Below are positions 25,349 to 34,411 of a stretch of 64,000 nt of DNA, piece after piece (position 1 is the stretch's first letter; every line of letters starts with the position of its first letter). The notes beneath the pieces were generated by a model. It was not told the origin of the DNA and searched no databases. It saw nothing but the letters and a program-made list of their open reading frames with translations. Made by a program: the position numbers and the translations under genes. The stretch is taken from the NCBI GenBank assembly GCA_903906365.1, contig CAIVKC010000041.1:124001-188000 (forward strand). The letters run 5' to 3'. This DNA is from an uncultured Bacteroidota bacterium (GTDB lineage: Bacteria; Bacteroidota; Bacteroidia; Chitinophagales; Chitinophagaceae).

Positions 25349-25777
25349 ATGACCCTCCCATCCTGGCTGTTATTTGCCCTGCTCTCCGCCCTGTTTGCGG
25401 CCCTGACGGCCGTGCTGGCCAAGGCGGGGCTTAAGGACATTCATTCGGACCTGGCCACTGCCGTCCGAACGGCCATCATACTGGTAATCACCTGGGGGAT
25501 TGTTTTTTACAAGGGCCTCGCCGGGCAATTGCCCGGCCTAAGCAGGAACAACTGGCTGTTTTTGACCCTATCGGCGGTGGCCACCGGGTTATCCTGGCTG
25601 TTTTATTTCAAAGCCCTGCAGCTCGGAAAAGTATCTCAGGTCAGTGCCATTGACAAAGGAAGTATCGTGTTTACGATATTGCTCTCCTTCCTGTTCTTAA
25701 AGGAACCGATGACCCCAAAAATCCTGCTGGGCGGGACGCTGATTTTTGCGGGCATGCTGGTCCTTGTCTGGAAATGA
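25349..25777 (+). CDS. Short EamA-type membrane transporter (single repeat)
   Basis: This 142-residue integral membrane protein has about five hydrophobic segments and a single EamA/DMT repeat. Recognisable parts are the first helix ALLSALFAALTAVLAKAGLK and the last two, IVFTILLSFLFLKEP and KILLGGTLIFAGMLVLVWK. Most EamA carriers have two such repeats and about 290 residues (compare 29752-30630); single-repeat forms probably work as dimers. The gene starts 12 bases after the nuclease-like gene and is likely cotranscribed with it. The substrate is unknown. Confidence 0.82.
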   Translation: MTLPSWLLFALLSALFAALTAVLAKAGLKDIHSDLATAVRTAIILVITWGIVFYKGLAGQLPGLSRNNWLFLTLSAVATGLSWLFYFKALQLGKVSQVSAIDKGSIVFTILLSFLFLKEPMTPKILLGGTLIFAGMLVLVWK

Positions 25778-25785
25778 GGGGGATA

Positions 25786-26121
25786 TCAGTTCTGCCTGCT
25801 CTGCTCAAGGATTTCATCCATGGCGATACCGAGGTGACTCTCCTCATAGATACACTCCCCGTTCCTGATGAGCAGCACCTGCGGTGATTCATGAAATACG
25901 CGAAAAGTTTCGGAAATTTCGTTGGAGACCGGACGGTAGCTGATGAGGTCCAGCAGGTAAAAATCGATTCCTTCCGGAGTCTGCGTTCTTTCCAGCCTGT
26001 TTTTGACCAGCTGGCTGGTAGAGCAGCGGGTGGAGTGCTTGAAGATCAACTGGGGCTTTTCGATTGATTTTTTCCGGATCTGTTCGAGCTGTGCGGAGTC
26101 GGTTAGTGAAATCCACTGCAT
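25786..26121 (-). CDS. ytxJ: Bacillithiol system redox-active protein YtxJ
   Basis: The protein has 111 residues, with a thioredoxin-like fold and a single active Cys33 in KHSTRCSTSQLVKNRLE. The family is known as YtxJ and is proposed to be a monothiol bacilliredoxin that removes bacillithiol from proteins. The C-terminal HESPQVLLIRNGECIYEESH carries the cis-Pro strand of the fold. The bacillithiol deacetylase gene bshB1 at 52827 shows that the organism makes bacillithiol, which supports the call. The gene is convergent with the short EamA gene (8 bases apart). Confidence 0.88.
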   Translation of the reverse strand: MQWISLTDSAQLEQIRKKSIEKPQLIFKHSTRCSTSQLVKNRLERTQTPEGIDFYLLDLISYRPVSNEISETFRVFHESPQVLLIRNGECIYEESHLGIAMDEILEQSRQN

Positions 26122-26142
26122 AATGGAGCGTATAACTTAAAT

Positions 26143-26167
26143 AAAAAAGGTTACCGCAAAGGTAACC
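26143..26167 (-). terminator. Intrinsic terminator downstream of the 40-residue lipoprotein gene
   Basis: GGTTACC (26149-26155) and GGTAACC (26161-26167) form a perfect 7-bp stem with a 5-base loop, followed on the minus strand by six T residues (26143-26148). It lies 30 bases after the stop of the small gene at 26198-26320 and just upstream of ytxJ, so it separates the two minus-strand genes. Confidence 0.8.
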
Positions 26168-26197
26168 TGAAATGTTTTATATTCAAACCAATGATTA

Positions 26198-26320
26198 CTA
26201 TCGGCTACCGTAGCCAAGAAACCCCTGAGTTGATTTACAACCGCTCTTCTGGGAAGCGCAGGATGTCATCGAAATGGTCGCCATGGCGATGAGGGCAAGA
26301 ATTAATAATGATCTTTTCAT
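26198..26320 (-). CDS. Small lipoprotein, 40 residues
   Basis: An ATG at 26320 opens a 40-codon frame ending in TAG at 26198. The product starts MKRSLLILALIAMATISMTS, a charged and hydrophobic signal sequence, followed by Cys21 in TSCAS (lipobox-like), and has a 20-residue mature part with a second Cys and the tail GFLGYGSR. Signal sequence, lipobox position, matched terminator and isolation in a 450-base gap argue that it is a real gene although very short. Small Cys-containing lipoproteins of this type are frequent but uncharacterised in Bacteroidota. No function is proposed. The second Cys (residue 28) could form a disulfide or bind a ligand. Confidence 0.75.
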   Translation of the reverse strand: MKRSLLILALIAMATISMTSCASQKSGCKSTQGFLGYGSR

Positions 26321-26573
26321 TTTGTGGTATTTAAAGTTAAAAAATTGCCTGGTAGGAGACATAGAATATTACCAGGAAATTCAAAGGAGGCGGACTAAAT
26401 CATTATTATCGGAAAAGCGGCGGTTGGGTTCGAAGGATACGTGGGGGGGAAATAGTTATAGAGAAATCAAAGTAACATCAAAAATCCGGAATATGCAAGC
26501 CGGGCGGCGTAAATCCAGAAAATTTTTGTTAATCAATTGAGCTTAAATACTTTTAACCCTAAATATAGATTGT

Positions 26574-27932
26574 TTGAAGGTACATTTTGTAGCTATCGGC
26601 GGTTCTGTCATGCACCAGCTGGCCATCGCCCTGCACCATAAAGGGTATGCCGTCACCGGATCCGATGATGAGATTTTTGAACCGGCGAGTTCCAACCTGC
26701 AGGCCGTGAACCTGTTGCCGCCTCAAACAGGCTGGTTCCCCGAAAAGATCCATGCCGGACTCGATGCGGTCATACTGGGCATGCACGCCAAACAGGACAA
26801 CCCGGAACTCATTCGGGCCAGGGCAATGGGCCTCAAAATATATTCTTTTCCGGAATACATATATCAGGAAAGCCTGGACAAGATCCGGGTGGTGGTAGGA
26901 GGGAGCCATGGAAAGACGACCACTACTTCCATGATCATGCACGTGCTCCAGCAAACCGGCCAACCCTTTGATTACCTGGTGGGAGCGAAGCTGGAGGGAT
27001 TCCCGCAGTCGGTTAAGATTACCGGTGCACCGGTCATCGTATGTGAAGGGGACGAATACCCGGCTTCCGCCCTGGAGAAAAGGCCTAAATTTCATTTCCT
27101 GTTCCCCCATATTGCCATTCTCACCGGGATAGCCTGGGACCATATCAATGTGTTCCCGACCTTTGAATTTTACCTGGAACAATTCAGGATATTCATCGAT
27201 AAGATACAGCCTGGCGGGGTATTGATCTTTAACCAGGGGGATCCTGTGCTTAAAGCCCTGGTGGAAAGCCATCCCTCCGGGGTCAGGAAAATCGGATACG
27301 ATATTCCGGCACATTCCATTGAAAACGGCAGAACGGTCGTGGAATTGGAAGGCCTGCGCAGTACCCTGTCGGTTTTCGGGAACCATAATCTCCTTAACCT
27401 GCAGGCGGCCTACCTGGCCTGCCGGGAACTGAAGGTGGATACGGCTTCGTTTTTGGAAGCCATCCGCAGTTTCAAAGGGGCCTCCAAGCGATTGGAACTG
27501 CTTCGCTCCAATGGTTCCACCCATGTTTACCGGGATTTTGCCCATGCCCCCTCCAAAGTCAAAGCGACCATCGAAGCTGTCCGGGAACAGTTTCCGGGCC
27601 GTAAACTCATTGCCGTGCTGGAGCTGCATACCTACAGCAGCCTTTCGGAAGGATTCATGCAACAATACCGGGGTGCCATGGACAAAGCCGACCAAGCTGT
27701 TGTATTTTATTCCAGTCACGCCCTGTCCCTCAAAGGGATGCCGGCCCTTGGAGAAGACCGGGTGGCGGCTGGTTTCGGCAGGCCGGGACTGTTGATCTTC
27801 ACCCAAAGGGAGGAACTAAAAAAATGGCTGGGTCAACAATCTTATGAAAATGCTAACTTGCTGTTGATGAGTTCGGGCAATTACGATGGCATGGACCTGA
27901 TCGCCCTGGCCGGCCTTATCACTTCAGCTTAA
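26574..27932 (+). CDS. mpl: Mpl: UDP-MurNAc:L-Ala-gamma-D-Glu-meso-DAP ligase
   Basis: This 452-residue Mur ligase starts at a TTG (26574); the next codons KVHFVAIGGSVMHQLA are the first strand of the UDP-binding domain. The ATP P-loop GGSHGKTTTT is at residues 109-118. The central domain has VCEGDEYPASAL and LTGIAWDHINVF; the C-terminal domain has VYRDFAHAPSKVKATIEA. The match of these blocks to Mpl rather than MurC (EGDEYPAS, FAHAP) suggests murein tripeptide recycling: joining recycled tripeptide to UDP-MurNAc in the cytoplasm. No other recycling gene lies nearby. The TTG start may lower expression. Confidence 0.88.
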   Translation: MKVHFVAIGGSVMHQLAIALHHKGYAVTGSDDEIFEPASSNLQAVNLLPPQTGWFPEKIHAGLDAVILGMHAKQDNPELIRARAMGLKIYSFPEYIYQESLDKIRVVVGGSHGKTTTTSMIMHVLQQTGQPFDYLVGAKLEGFPQSVKITGAPVIVCEGDEYPASALEKRPKFHFLFPHIAILTGIAWDHINVFPTFEFYLEQFRIFIDKIQPGGVLIFNQGDPVLKALVESHPSGVRKIGYDIPAHSIENGRTVVELEGLRSTLSVFGNHNLLNLQAAYLACRELKVDTASFLEAIRSFKGASKRLELLRSNGSTHVYRDFAHAPSKVKATIEAVREQFPGRKLIAVLELHTYSSLSEGFMQQYRGAMDKADQAVVFYSSHALSLKGMPALGEDRVAAGFGRPGLLIFTQREELKKWLGQQSYENANLLLMSSGNYDGMDLIALAGLITSA

Positions 27933-28032
27933 AAAGGAGTGAAAACGGCAGGCGGAAATAATCGGAATAATAATTGTGATGAAAACCTGTAAATACCCAA
28001 AATACCCATTGTTTTAAATTTACACAGACGGA

Positions 28033-28803
28033 ATGTTACAACTTACAAAGCCCCTTGCAGTAATCGACCTGGAAACGACGGGTATTAACCTGGGAAGCGA
28101 TCGGATCATTGAAATTGCCATTGTTAAAATCATGAGCGACGGCAAAAAGATTGTTAAACGCAAACTGCTCAATCCCGAGATGCCGATTCCAGCCGCCTCT
28201 ACGGCAGTGCACGGAATATCCGATGAGATGGTCAAAGAAGCGCCTACCTTCAAGCAGGTCGCCAATGAACTCAAGCAATTCATCGAGAACTGTGATCTGG
28301 CAGGCTACAACTCAAATCGTTTTGACATACCCATGCTCGCAGAAGAGTTCATCCGCATCGGAATGGAGTTTGACTCCAAAGGACGCAAACTGGTGGACGT
28401 ACAGCGGATCTTCCATCTTATGGAGCAGCGGACCCTGAGTGCAGCCTATAAATTCTATTGTAACAAGAACCTGGAAGGGGCGCACGGCGCCGAAGCCGAT
28501 GCCACAGCCACCTGGGAGGTATTGGAAGCCCAGGTGCTCAAATACCCCCAGCTGGGAAGCAATGTGGACAGCATCCTCAAATGCATTGGTGAGGAACAGG
28601 TGGTTGATTTTGCCCGCCGGTTCATCATGGAAAACGGGGTGGAAATATTTAATTTTGGAAAGCACAAGGGCCGGCCCGTTGCCGATGTCCTGAAATCGGA
28701 ACCCCAATATTACGACTGGATGATGAAGGGTGATTTCCCGCTGCATACCAAGCAAAAGCTGACCGAAATATTCAACCGGACCCTGTTAAAGAAGGGATCA
28801 TGA
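28033..28803 (+). CDS. DnaQ-like 3'-5' exonuclease with C-terminal DUF3820-like module
   Basis: The protein has 256 residues. The DEDDh exonuclease residues are Asp12 and Glu14 in VIDLETTG, Asp98 in GYNSNRFDIPML, and His151 and Asp156 in HGAEADATAT. The domain covers about residues 5-175. The C-terminal part (about 205-250) has NFGKHKGRPVADV and YYDWMMKGDFP, a small module seen at the end of several bacterial exonucleases (DUF3820-like). The protein could act in DNA repair or RNA processing. It is not the full-length replicative PolIII epsilon subunit. It stands alone on the plus strand between mpl and the mannosyltransferase. Confidence 0.85.
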   Translation: MLQLTKPLAVIDLETTGINLGSDRIIEIAIVKIMSDGKKIVKRKLLNPEMPIPAASTAVHGISDEMVKEAPTFKQVANELKQFIENCDLAGYNSNRFDIPMLAEEFIRIGMEFDSKGRKLVDVQRIFHLMEQRTLSAAYKFYCNKNLEGAHGAEADATATWEVLEAQVLKYPQLGSNVDSILKCIGEEQVVDFARRFIMENGVEIFNFGKHKGRPVADVLKSEPQYYDWMMKGDFPLHTKQKLTEIFNRTLLKKGS

Positions 28804-28826
28804 GGCTGAAAGGCGGCCAGGTTCGG

Positions 28827-28856
28827 TTTTTGGAGCCCTAAAAAGTGCTAAATTTG
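28827..28856 (+). promoter_or_regulatory. Promoter candidate for the polyprenol-phosphate mannosyltransferase
   Basis: The -7 box TAAATTTG (28849-28856) matches the Bacteroidota consensus TAnnTTTG exactly. A TTTTTG -33 element lies at 28827-28832 with 16 bases between, slightly shorter than usual. The gene start (TTG at 28887) is 30 bases downstream. Confidence 0.5.
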
Positions 28857-28886
28857 TTCCTTATACCATAATTATATCAGATCGGG

Positions 28887-29681
28887 TTGGAAAAAATAGT
28901 CATCATACCTACATATAATGAAAGGGAAAATATAACCCGCATACTGGAGGCTATTTTCTCCCTGCACTCTGATTTTCATGTACTGGTCATTGATGACGGT
29001 TCCCCTGACGGGACAGCGCAAATCGTAAAGGACCTTTTCCCCCGTTACCCCGGATGCCTGTTCCTGGAGGAGCGCAGGGGCAAACTGGGCCTGGGAACCG
29101 CCTATATCCATGGCTTTAAGTGGGCCATCAAAAAGGGCTACCAATTCATTTTTGAAATGGATGCCGATTTCTCCCACAACCCCAAGGACCTGGACCGCCT
29201 CTACGCGGCCTGTAAGTATGAAGGGGGGGATTTGGCTGTAGGATCCCGCTATGTGAAGGGGGGCGGTAATGTCAACTGGCCACTGAGCCGGATCCTGCTT
29301 TCAAAGGGGGGATCCATTTATACGCGGATCATTACCTGGATGCCTGTCAACGACCCCACGGCCGGTTTTGTCTGCTACAGGCGGGAAGTACTGGAAACCA
29401 TTAACCTCGATGAGATCCATTTTACGGGATATGCCTTTCAGATAGAAATGAAATTTGCCGCCTGGAAACTCGGCTTCAAGATCAAGGAAGTGCCCATCAT
29501 TTTCCAGGACCGCACTCAGGGAGCCTCCAAGATGAACAAGGGTATTGTTAAGGAAGGGATTCTTGGAGTACTCAACCTCCGGTGGCAGAGCCTATTCAAA
29601 AATTACCGGAACCGTGTCAAAAAAGACAACCTGGTCGAAATGCCCACCTACGGCAATGATGCCATCGTCGGCAGCAAATAG
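28887..29681 (+). CDS. Polyprenol-monophosphate mannose synthase (GT2)
   Basis: This 264-residue family 2 glycosyltransferase starts at a TTG (28887). It has VIIPTYNERENI at the N-terminus, VIDDGSPDGT (residues 34-43), the DxD motif in FEMDADFSHNP (Asp92, Asp94), and the conserved C-terminal block GYAFQIEMKFAAWKLGFKIKE plus DRTQGASKMN. These are features of dolichol- or polyprenol-phosphate mannosyltransferases, which load mannose from GDP-mannose onto a lipid carrier at the inner membrane. No C-terminal membrane domain is present. In Bacteroidota such enzymes support glycan assembly or protein O-glycosylation; which one is not shown by the neighbours. Confidence 0.9.
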   Translation: MEKIVIIPTYNERENITRILEAIFSLHSDFHVLVIDDGSPDGTAQIVKDLFPRYPGCLFLEERRGKLGLGTAYIHGFKWAIKKGYQFIFEMDADFSHNPKDLDRLYAACKYEGGDLAVGSRYVKGGGNVNWPLSRILLSKGGSIYTRIITWMPVNDPTAGFVCYRREVLETINLDEIHFTGYAFQIEMKFAAWKLGFKIKEVPIIFQDRTQGASKMNKGIVKEGILGVLNLRWQSLFKNYRNRVKKDNLVEMPTYGNDAIVGSK

Positions 29682-29751
29682 CGCTCGAACTGTCCCAGGC
29701 CCTTTTTTTATTTTCAATTCTATGTTTCTTTCGTTTCCTTTGCCTGATTCC

Positions 29752-30630
29752 ATGAAAAAGGCGTTTCTTCAATTGCATATTGCGGTCTTCCTGGCGGGCT
29801 TTACGGGCATCCTGGGCAAACTCATCACCCTGAATGAAGGATTGCTGGTATGGTACCGGCTGATGATTACCGCAGCGACCCTGTGGGTAATCGCTTTTTT
29901 TTCCAGAAGGAGTTTGCGGATTTCTGCTCCGGACGTTTTAAAGATTTTCGGCGTTGGCGCCATTGCCGCCCTGCACTGGGTGAGTTTTTACGGGAGCATC
30001 AAATATGCCAATGTCTCCATTGCCCTGGTATGTTTTTCAGCCATTGGATTTTTTACGGCCCTGCTCGAACCACTGTTCTTCCGTACCCGAATCGTTCCAC
30101 TGGAGTTACTACTGGGCACGGTGGTCATTGTGGGCATCTATTTTATCTTTCGTTTTGATCCGGCCTACAAGACGGGGATTATCATCGGGCTGGCCAGTGC
30201 CCTTTTGGGCAGCGTTTTCCCGATCTGTAACCGGTTCTTCCTGAAAAAAATTCCTGCCCAGACTGTCACCCTCTATGAGCTGACCGGTGGGTTCTTGGCC
30301 CTCACTGTCCTGCTGCCATTCTATCTGCACCTCTTCCCAACCAGCCATATCCTCCCGGATCTAAACGACTGGTTTTGGCTGTTCCTGCTCAGCTGGCTAT
30401 GCACCGTGATAGCCTTCAACCTTTCCATGAGCGCCCTGCATAAAATATCCGCTTTCACCGTCAATCTCACCTATAACCTGGAGCCCGTCTATGGGATCCT
30501 GCTTGCCTTTGCGGTGCTGGGTGAAAATAAATACCTGAACAGCGGGTTTTATATAGGGTTTGCCTTAATCATTGTGGCCATCCTGGTGCAAATGGTCCTT
30601 TTGTGGAACAAAAGAAAAAAGGCCTCCTGA
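29752..30630 (+). CDS. EamA/DMT family transporter
   Basis: This 292-residue membrane protein has about ten hydrophobic segments in two EamA repeats. The start chosen is the ATG at 29752 (MKKAFLQLHIAVFLAGFTG); an alternative ATG ten codons earlier (29722) is possible. The second repeat includes LTYNLEPVYGILLAFAVLGE, the usual last-but-one motif. The protein probably exports a small metabolite; the substrate cannot be inferred. It follows the mannosyltransferase after 70 bases and precedes the S9 peptidase. Confidence 0.85.
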   Translation: MKKAFLQLHIAVFLAGFTGILGKLITLNEGLLVWYRLMITAATLWVIAFFSRRSLRISAPDVLKIFGVGAIAALHWVSFYGSIKYANVSIALVCFSAIGFFTALLEPLFFRTRIVPLELLLGTVVIVGIYFIFRFDPAYKTGIIIGLASALLGSVFPICNRFFLKKIPAQTVTLYELTGGFLALTVLLPFYLHLFPTSHILPDLNDWFWLFLLSWLCTVIAFNLSMSALHKISAFTVNLTYNLEPVYGILLAFAVLGENKYLNSGFYIGFALIIVAILVQMVLLWNKRKKAS

Positions 30631-30667
30631 TTTGCCTTAACTTCAACTACCCATAAATTAACCGCCG

Positions 30668-33661
30668 GTGAAAAATACAATCATTTTCCTGTTGACCGTA
30701 TGGCTTGGCCTGCCAGTATTCTCCCAGAAAAAACCACTGGATCATAATGTGTATGACGGCTGGCAGAGCCTGGGGGAACGAGCCATCAGCAAGGACGGCA
30801 ATTATGTATTCTATACCGTCAATCCACAGGAGGGGGACGGGTTGCTTGTGATAACCTCCAAAGACAGCCTGTACAAAATGGAAATCCCAAGGGGATACAA
30901 TGGCCTTTTTACGGCAGACAGCCGTTTTTTGATCTGCCGTATCAAACCCTGCTTTAAGGACAGCCGGGAGGCTAAAATAAAAAAGAAGAAACCCGATGAA
31001 ATGCCCAGGGACTCTTTGGTGATTATAGAACTCGGCAAGGACCTCCTGGTCAAAAAGGCGGGTATTAAAAGCTATCGCATCCCCCAGCATGCGGGGGGGT
31101 GGCTGGCCTTTCTCCATGAAAAGGGCTACCCCGAGCAGCCCCAGCCAAAGCCACCGGTGGCTGATTCCGCGACCCGTATCCGATTGCTTGCCCGCACGGC
31201 AGACAGCCTGTCCCACCTCGCTGACAGCCTGAAGGCGGCACTGGCCCTGGCCAGGGAAAAAGGACTGGGCACCCTGCCGGTACCCCGCAGGGAACCCAGG
31301 AAAAGCCCTGAAGAACCCGTGGAAGAGGGGACCCTGCTTGTGCTGCGCAACCTGTATACAGGGGAGGAGAGATCCTATCCCAGGGTAAAGGATTACCTGA
31401 TGAGCAAAAATGGAAAGGAGCTGGTGATGGCCGTCACGCGCACCAGCGGGGATTCCCTGAGCACGGCCAGGGTATTATGGCTTCATTTGGGGGAAAACAG
31501 GACCGATACGGTCATGAAGGGCTTCAATGAAACCAGGAATTTCTGCCTGGATGAACAGGCTTCCCAACTGGCCTTTGTAGCCGAGAGGGACAGCGCGGCA
31601 AAGGCCCTTCGAAAGACCTATAAACTCTGGTATTATAAAGGGGGTATGGACTCTGCCCGAATGCTGGCAGATACGCGCACCCTGGGAGTGCCCCGGGGGC
31701 AGACCGTCAGTGAAAATTACCCCCTGCATTTTTCACGCCAGGGCCAACGCCTGTTTTTCGGGCTGGCACCCATCAGGGCGGTAAAGGATACCACGCTGCC
31801 TGATTTTGAGAAGGCAGGCCTGGATATCTGGAACTATAGGGATGACGAACTCCAAAGCGTGCAGCTTAAAAACCTCGAGCGGGACCTGAAAAAAAGCTGG
31901 GTGGCTATGTGCCAACCCAGCACCGGAAGGCTGGTTCCGCTGGGCAGTGAAAAATTCCCGGATGTGTTGCTTTCCGGGGAAGGGGATGGAACCGTTTTCT
32001 ACGGGAGTTCGGACTCCGGCAGGCGGGTGGAAAAGCAATGGCAGGGATATACCCTCAGCGATGTATGGGCCATCGACCCGCAAACAGGGGAAAGGAAACT
32101 TGTTCAGGCTGCCCTAAAGGGAACGGTCTATCCTTCTTACAGCGGTAAATACCTGGTGCTCTATGATGACCGCAAGGGAAAATATACGGTATATAACAGC
32201 CTGACCGGTTCGTTGCATGCCCTGGCACCCGATGTTCATACCCGGTGGAATGACGAAGAAAACGATATGCCCGATGATCCGGCCCCTTACGGCATAGCCG
32301 GTTGGGAGAAAAATGATCTCCATATTTACCTCTATGACAGGTATAACATATGGCGGGCAGATCCGGATGGCCGTGAAAAATCTACCCTCGTCAATGACCC
32401 CGGTGGCAGGCCAGGGGGATTGTCATTCCGTTATGTACAGGTTGATCCGGAAGAAAAAAGCATCGACCCGGATAAATATGCCTGCTGGAGGGTCTATAAT
32501 GAAAGAACCAAATTGAACCAGTACCTGTATGCCAGGCCAGCTGCCTGGCAGGATCTGAGGATGATTGCCAGCAGCCCGGATCACCTGATCGGTGGTTTGC
32601 AGAAAGCCGACAGTGCCGAGGCCTTTCTGTATACAGCGGAAAATTTCCAATCCTCACCCAACCTCTTTGTGACTGCCGGTATGCCGGAAAAACCGGATCA
32701 TGCTGCAAAGGCGGGCAATCGGGGCTGGTATTCCCCCATGGGACAGATTGGGGGTCTGCAGCTTTCCCACCTCAACCCCCAACAGGCCGGATACCTCTGG
32801 GGATCTGCCGAATTATTCACCTGGAAAGCCTATACCGGCAAACAGACGGAAGGGGTTTTGTACAAGCCCGAAAATTTCGATCCCTCCAAAAAGTACCCCA
32901 TGATCGTTTATTTTTATGAACGCAATAACAATACCCTCTATAATTACCTGGCTCCGGCCCCTACGCCTTCCAGGCTTAATATACCTTTTTTTGTCAGTCG
33001 CGGTTACCTGGTATTTGTACCTGATATCTGGTACAGGAACGGGCATCCCGGCAAGAGCGCCTACGACTATGTAGTGAGCGGAACACGGTCCCTGATCAGC
33101 AGGGGGTTTGTGGACAGTACCCGGATCGGGCTGCAGGGACAGAGCTGGGGCGGTTACCAGACTGCCTATATCATTACCCAGACCAGGCTCTATGCCGCAG
33201 CCTGGGCGGGTGCCCCGGTGGTCAATATGTTCAGTGCCTATGGAGGTATACGCTGGGAGAGCGGCCTGAACAGGCAGATGCAATATGAGCATTCACAGAG
33301 CCGGATCGGCGCCACCATCTGGGAAAGGCCCGACCTGTACGTGGAAAACTCGCCCCTTTTCCACCTGCCAGCCGTAAAAACCCCGCTGGTTATCATGAGC
33401 AACGATGCAGACGGAGCCGTGCCCTGGTACCAGGGCATTGAATTCTTCACTGCCATGAGAAGGCTCCATAAACCAGTATGGCTGTTGGTTTATAACGGTG
33501 AAGCACATAACCTGGTGGAAAGAAGGAACCGTAAGGATATCCAGATTCGTGAACAGCAGTTCTTTGACTGGCTGCTCAAAGGGGAGAAACCACCTCTTTG
33601 GATAGAGCGGGGAGTGCCAGCCACCCTTAAAGGCATCGACTGGGGAACGGGACTGCCATAA
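30668..33661 (+). CDS. Exported S9 family prolyl oligopeptidase-like peptidase
   Basis: The protein has 997 residues, starts at a GTG (30668) and has a signal peptide ending near LPVFSQ. The N-terminal two thirds form the beta-propeller region, with a charged, probably coiled-coil insert at about residues 150-215 (RTADSLSHLADSLKAALALA). The C-terminal alpha/beta hydrolase domain has Ser826 in GLQGQSWGGYQ, Asp915 in NDADGAVPW and His947 in NGEAHNL, a complete catalytic triad. It resembles the long dipeptidyl-peptidase-like S9 enzymes of Bacteroidota, which cleave peptides in the periplasm. The intact triad and signal sequence make an active secreted peptidase likely. Confidence 0.92.
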   Translation: MKNTIIFLLTVWLGLPVFSQKKPLDHNVYDGWQSLGERAISKDGNYVFYTVNPQEGDGLLVITSKDSLYKMEIPRGYNGLFTADSRFLICRIKPCFKDSREAKIKKKKPDEMPRDSLVIIELGKDLLVKKAGIKSYRIPQHAGGWLAFLHEKGYPEQPQPKPPVADSATRIRLLARTADSLSHLADSLKAALALAREKGLGTLPVPRREPRKSPEEPVEEGTLLVLRNLYTGEERSYPRVKDYLMSKNGKELVMAVTRTSGDSLSTARVLWLHLGENRTDTVMKGFNETRNFCLDEQASQLAFVAERDSAAKALRKTYKLWYYKGGMDSARMLADTRTLGVPRGQTVSENYPLHFSRQGQRLFFGLAPIRAVKDTTLPDFEKAGLDIWNYRDDELQSVQLKNLERDLKKSWVAMCQPSTGRLVPLGSEKFPDVLLSGEGDGTVFYGSSDSGRRVEKQWQGYTLSDVWAIDPQTGERKLVQAALKGTVYPSYSGKYLVLYDDRKGKYTVYNSLTGSLHALAPDVHTRWNDEENDMPDDPAPYGIAGWEKNDLHIYLYDRYNIWRADPDGREKSTLVNDPGGRPGGLSFRYVQVDPEEKSIDPDKYACWRVYNERTKLNQYLYARPAAWQDLRMIASSPDHLIGGLQKADSAEAFLYTAENFQSSPNLFVTAGMPEKPDHAAKAGNRGWYSPMGQIGGLQLSHLNPQQAGYLWGSAELFTWKAYTGKQTEGVLYKPENFDPSKKYPMIVYFYERNNNTLYNYLAPAPTPSRLNIPFFVSRGYLVFVPDIWYRNGHPGKSAYDYVVSGTRSLISRGFVDSTRIGLQGQSWGGYQTAYIITQTRLYAAAWAGAPVVNMFSAYGGIRWESGLNRQMQYEHSQSRIGATIWERPDLYVENSPLFHLPAVKTPLVIMSNDADGAVPWYQGIEFFTAMRRLHKPVWLLVYNGEAHNLVERRNRKDIQIREQQFFDWLLKGEKPPLWIERGVPATLKGIDWGTGLP

Positions 33662-33694
33662 TAAGGGATGCCCGCAAGGGCTCCGCAAATTTAT

Positions 33695-34411
33695 TCAGGC
33701 GGCCTTGGAAATATACCTGACCAGACTTCTTTTGGCCACAGGCAGCAAGGTCTCCTCCACCGGGAACCGGAGGGCCGTCTCAATGGAATACACTGCCGGA
33801 TTGGGCAGGTAGGATTTTATTTTGATCAGGTCTGCCTTGATGCTTTCATAGGTGTTCACCAGGGTGCGGTCCCAGGTGTCTATATATTCGGTGCGGATAC
33901 TGCGGTACTGTTCATCATGCTTCTCGAAAAAACTGAGCCTGTACTGGTAAACCCGGGTCCGGCTATAACTTCCCTCACTCAGGAAAAAATAACCTTCATG
34001 GGTTTCCAGGGGCACCAGCCCCACCGGGAATATAACGAGCTTGTCTTCCACAAACTCATAGATCTCCGTACCGCTGGTGATGGCTTTTTTCATTTTTTCA
34101 GCTGAATAGTTGATGATTTCCTCCAGTTCACGCATCAGTTCATCGTCTTCGATCATCTGCTCGTAGAGGACCTGCAGTTTTTCTATTTGAATACCGGTGA
34201 GTTTTTTAGGAAACTGTTCCTGCAGGTACTTCTTGTTTTCCCTGAAGGCGGCCAGGTTATTGTAGTGGAAAATGATATCCGCCAACTGCGGGTAGAGTTT
34301 GTTTTCATTGAAATATTGGTTGATTTCCTGCAGGTAGGCAAGCAGTGTGTATTTCTTTAATTCAAAATCGATGTAGCCGTCTGCAAACCAGGTTTCGGAT
34401 AGTGTTTTCAT
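33695..34411 (-). CDS. Conserved hypothetical protein, 238 residues
   Basis: I do not recognise this protein. It has 238 residues, no signal peptide and no membrane segment. It is rich in acidic, aromatic and Leu residues, with a helical first half (LLAYLQEINQYFNENKLYPQLADIIFHYNNL) and more strand-like parts around IFPVGLVPLETHEGYFFLSE. The composition and clean start support a real cytoplasmic gene. It is convergent to the S9 peptidase gene (33 bases between stops). No function is proposed. Confidence 0.7.
   Translation of the reverse strand: MKTLSETWFADGYIDFELKKYTLLAYLQEINQYFNENKLYPQLADIIFHYNNLAAFRENKKYLQEQFPKKLTGIQIEKLQVLYEQMIEDDELMRELEEIINYSAEKMKKAITSGTEIYEFVEDKLVIFPVGLVPLETHEGYFFLSEGSYSRTRVYQYRLSFFEKHDEQYRSIRTEYIDTWDRTLVNTYESIKADLIKIKSYLPNPAVYSIETALRFPVEETLLPVAKRSLVRYISKAA

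Noticed and set aside
26559-27806. A 415-codon open frame on the minus strand opposite mpl
   Set aside because: It lies entirely antisense to a gene with clear Mur ligase motifs, has no recognisable domain, and its composition is that of a reversed coding sequence.
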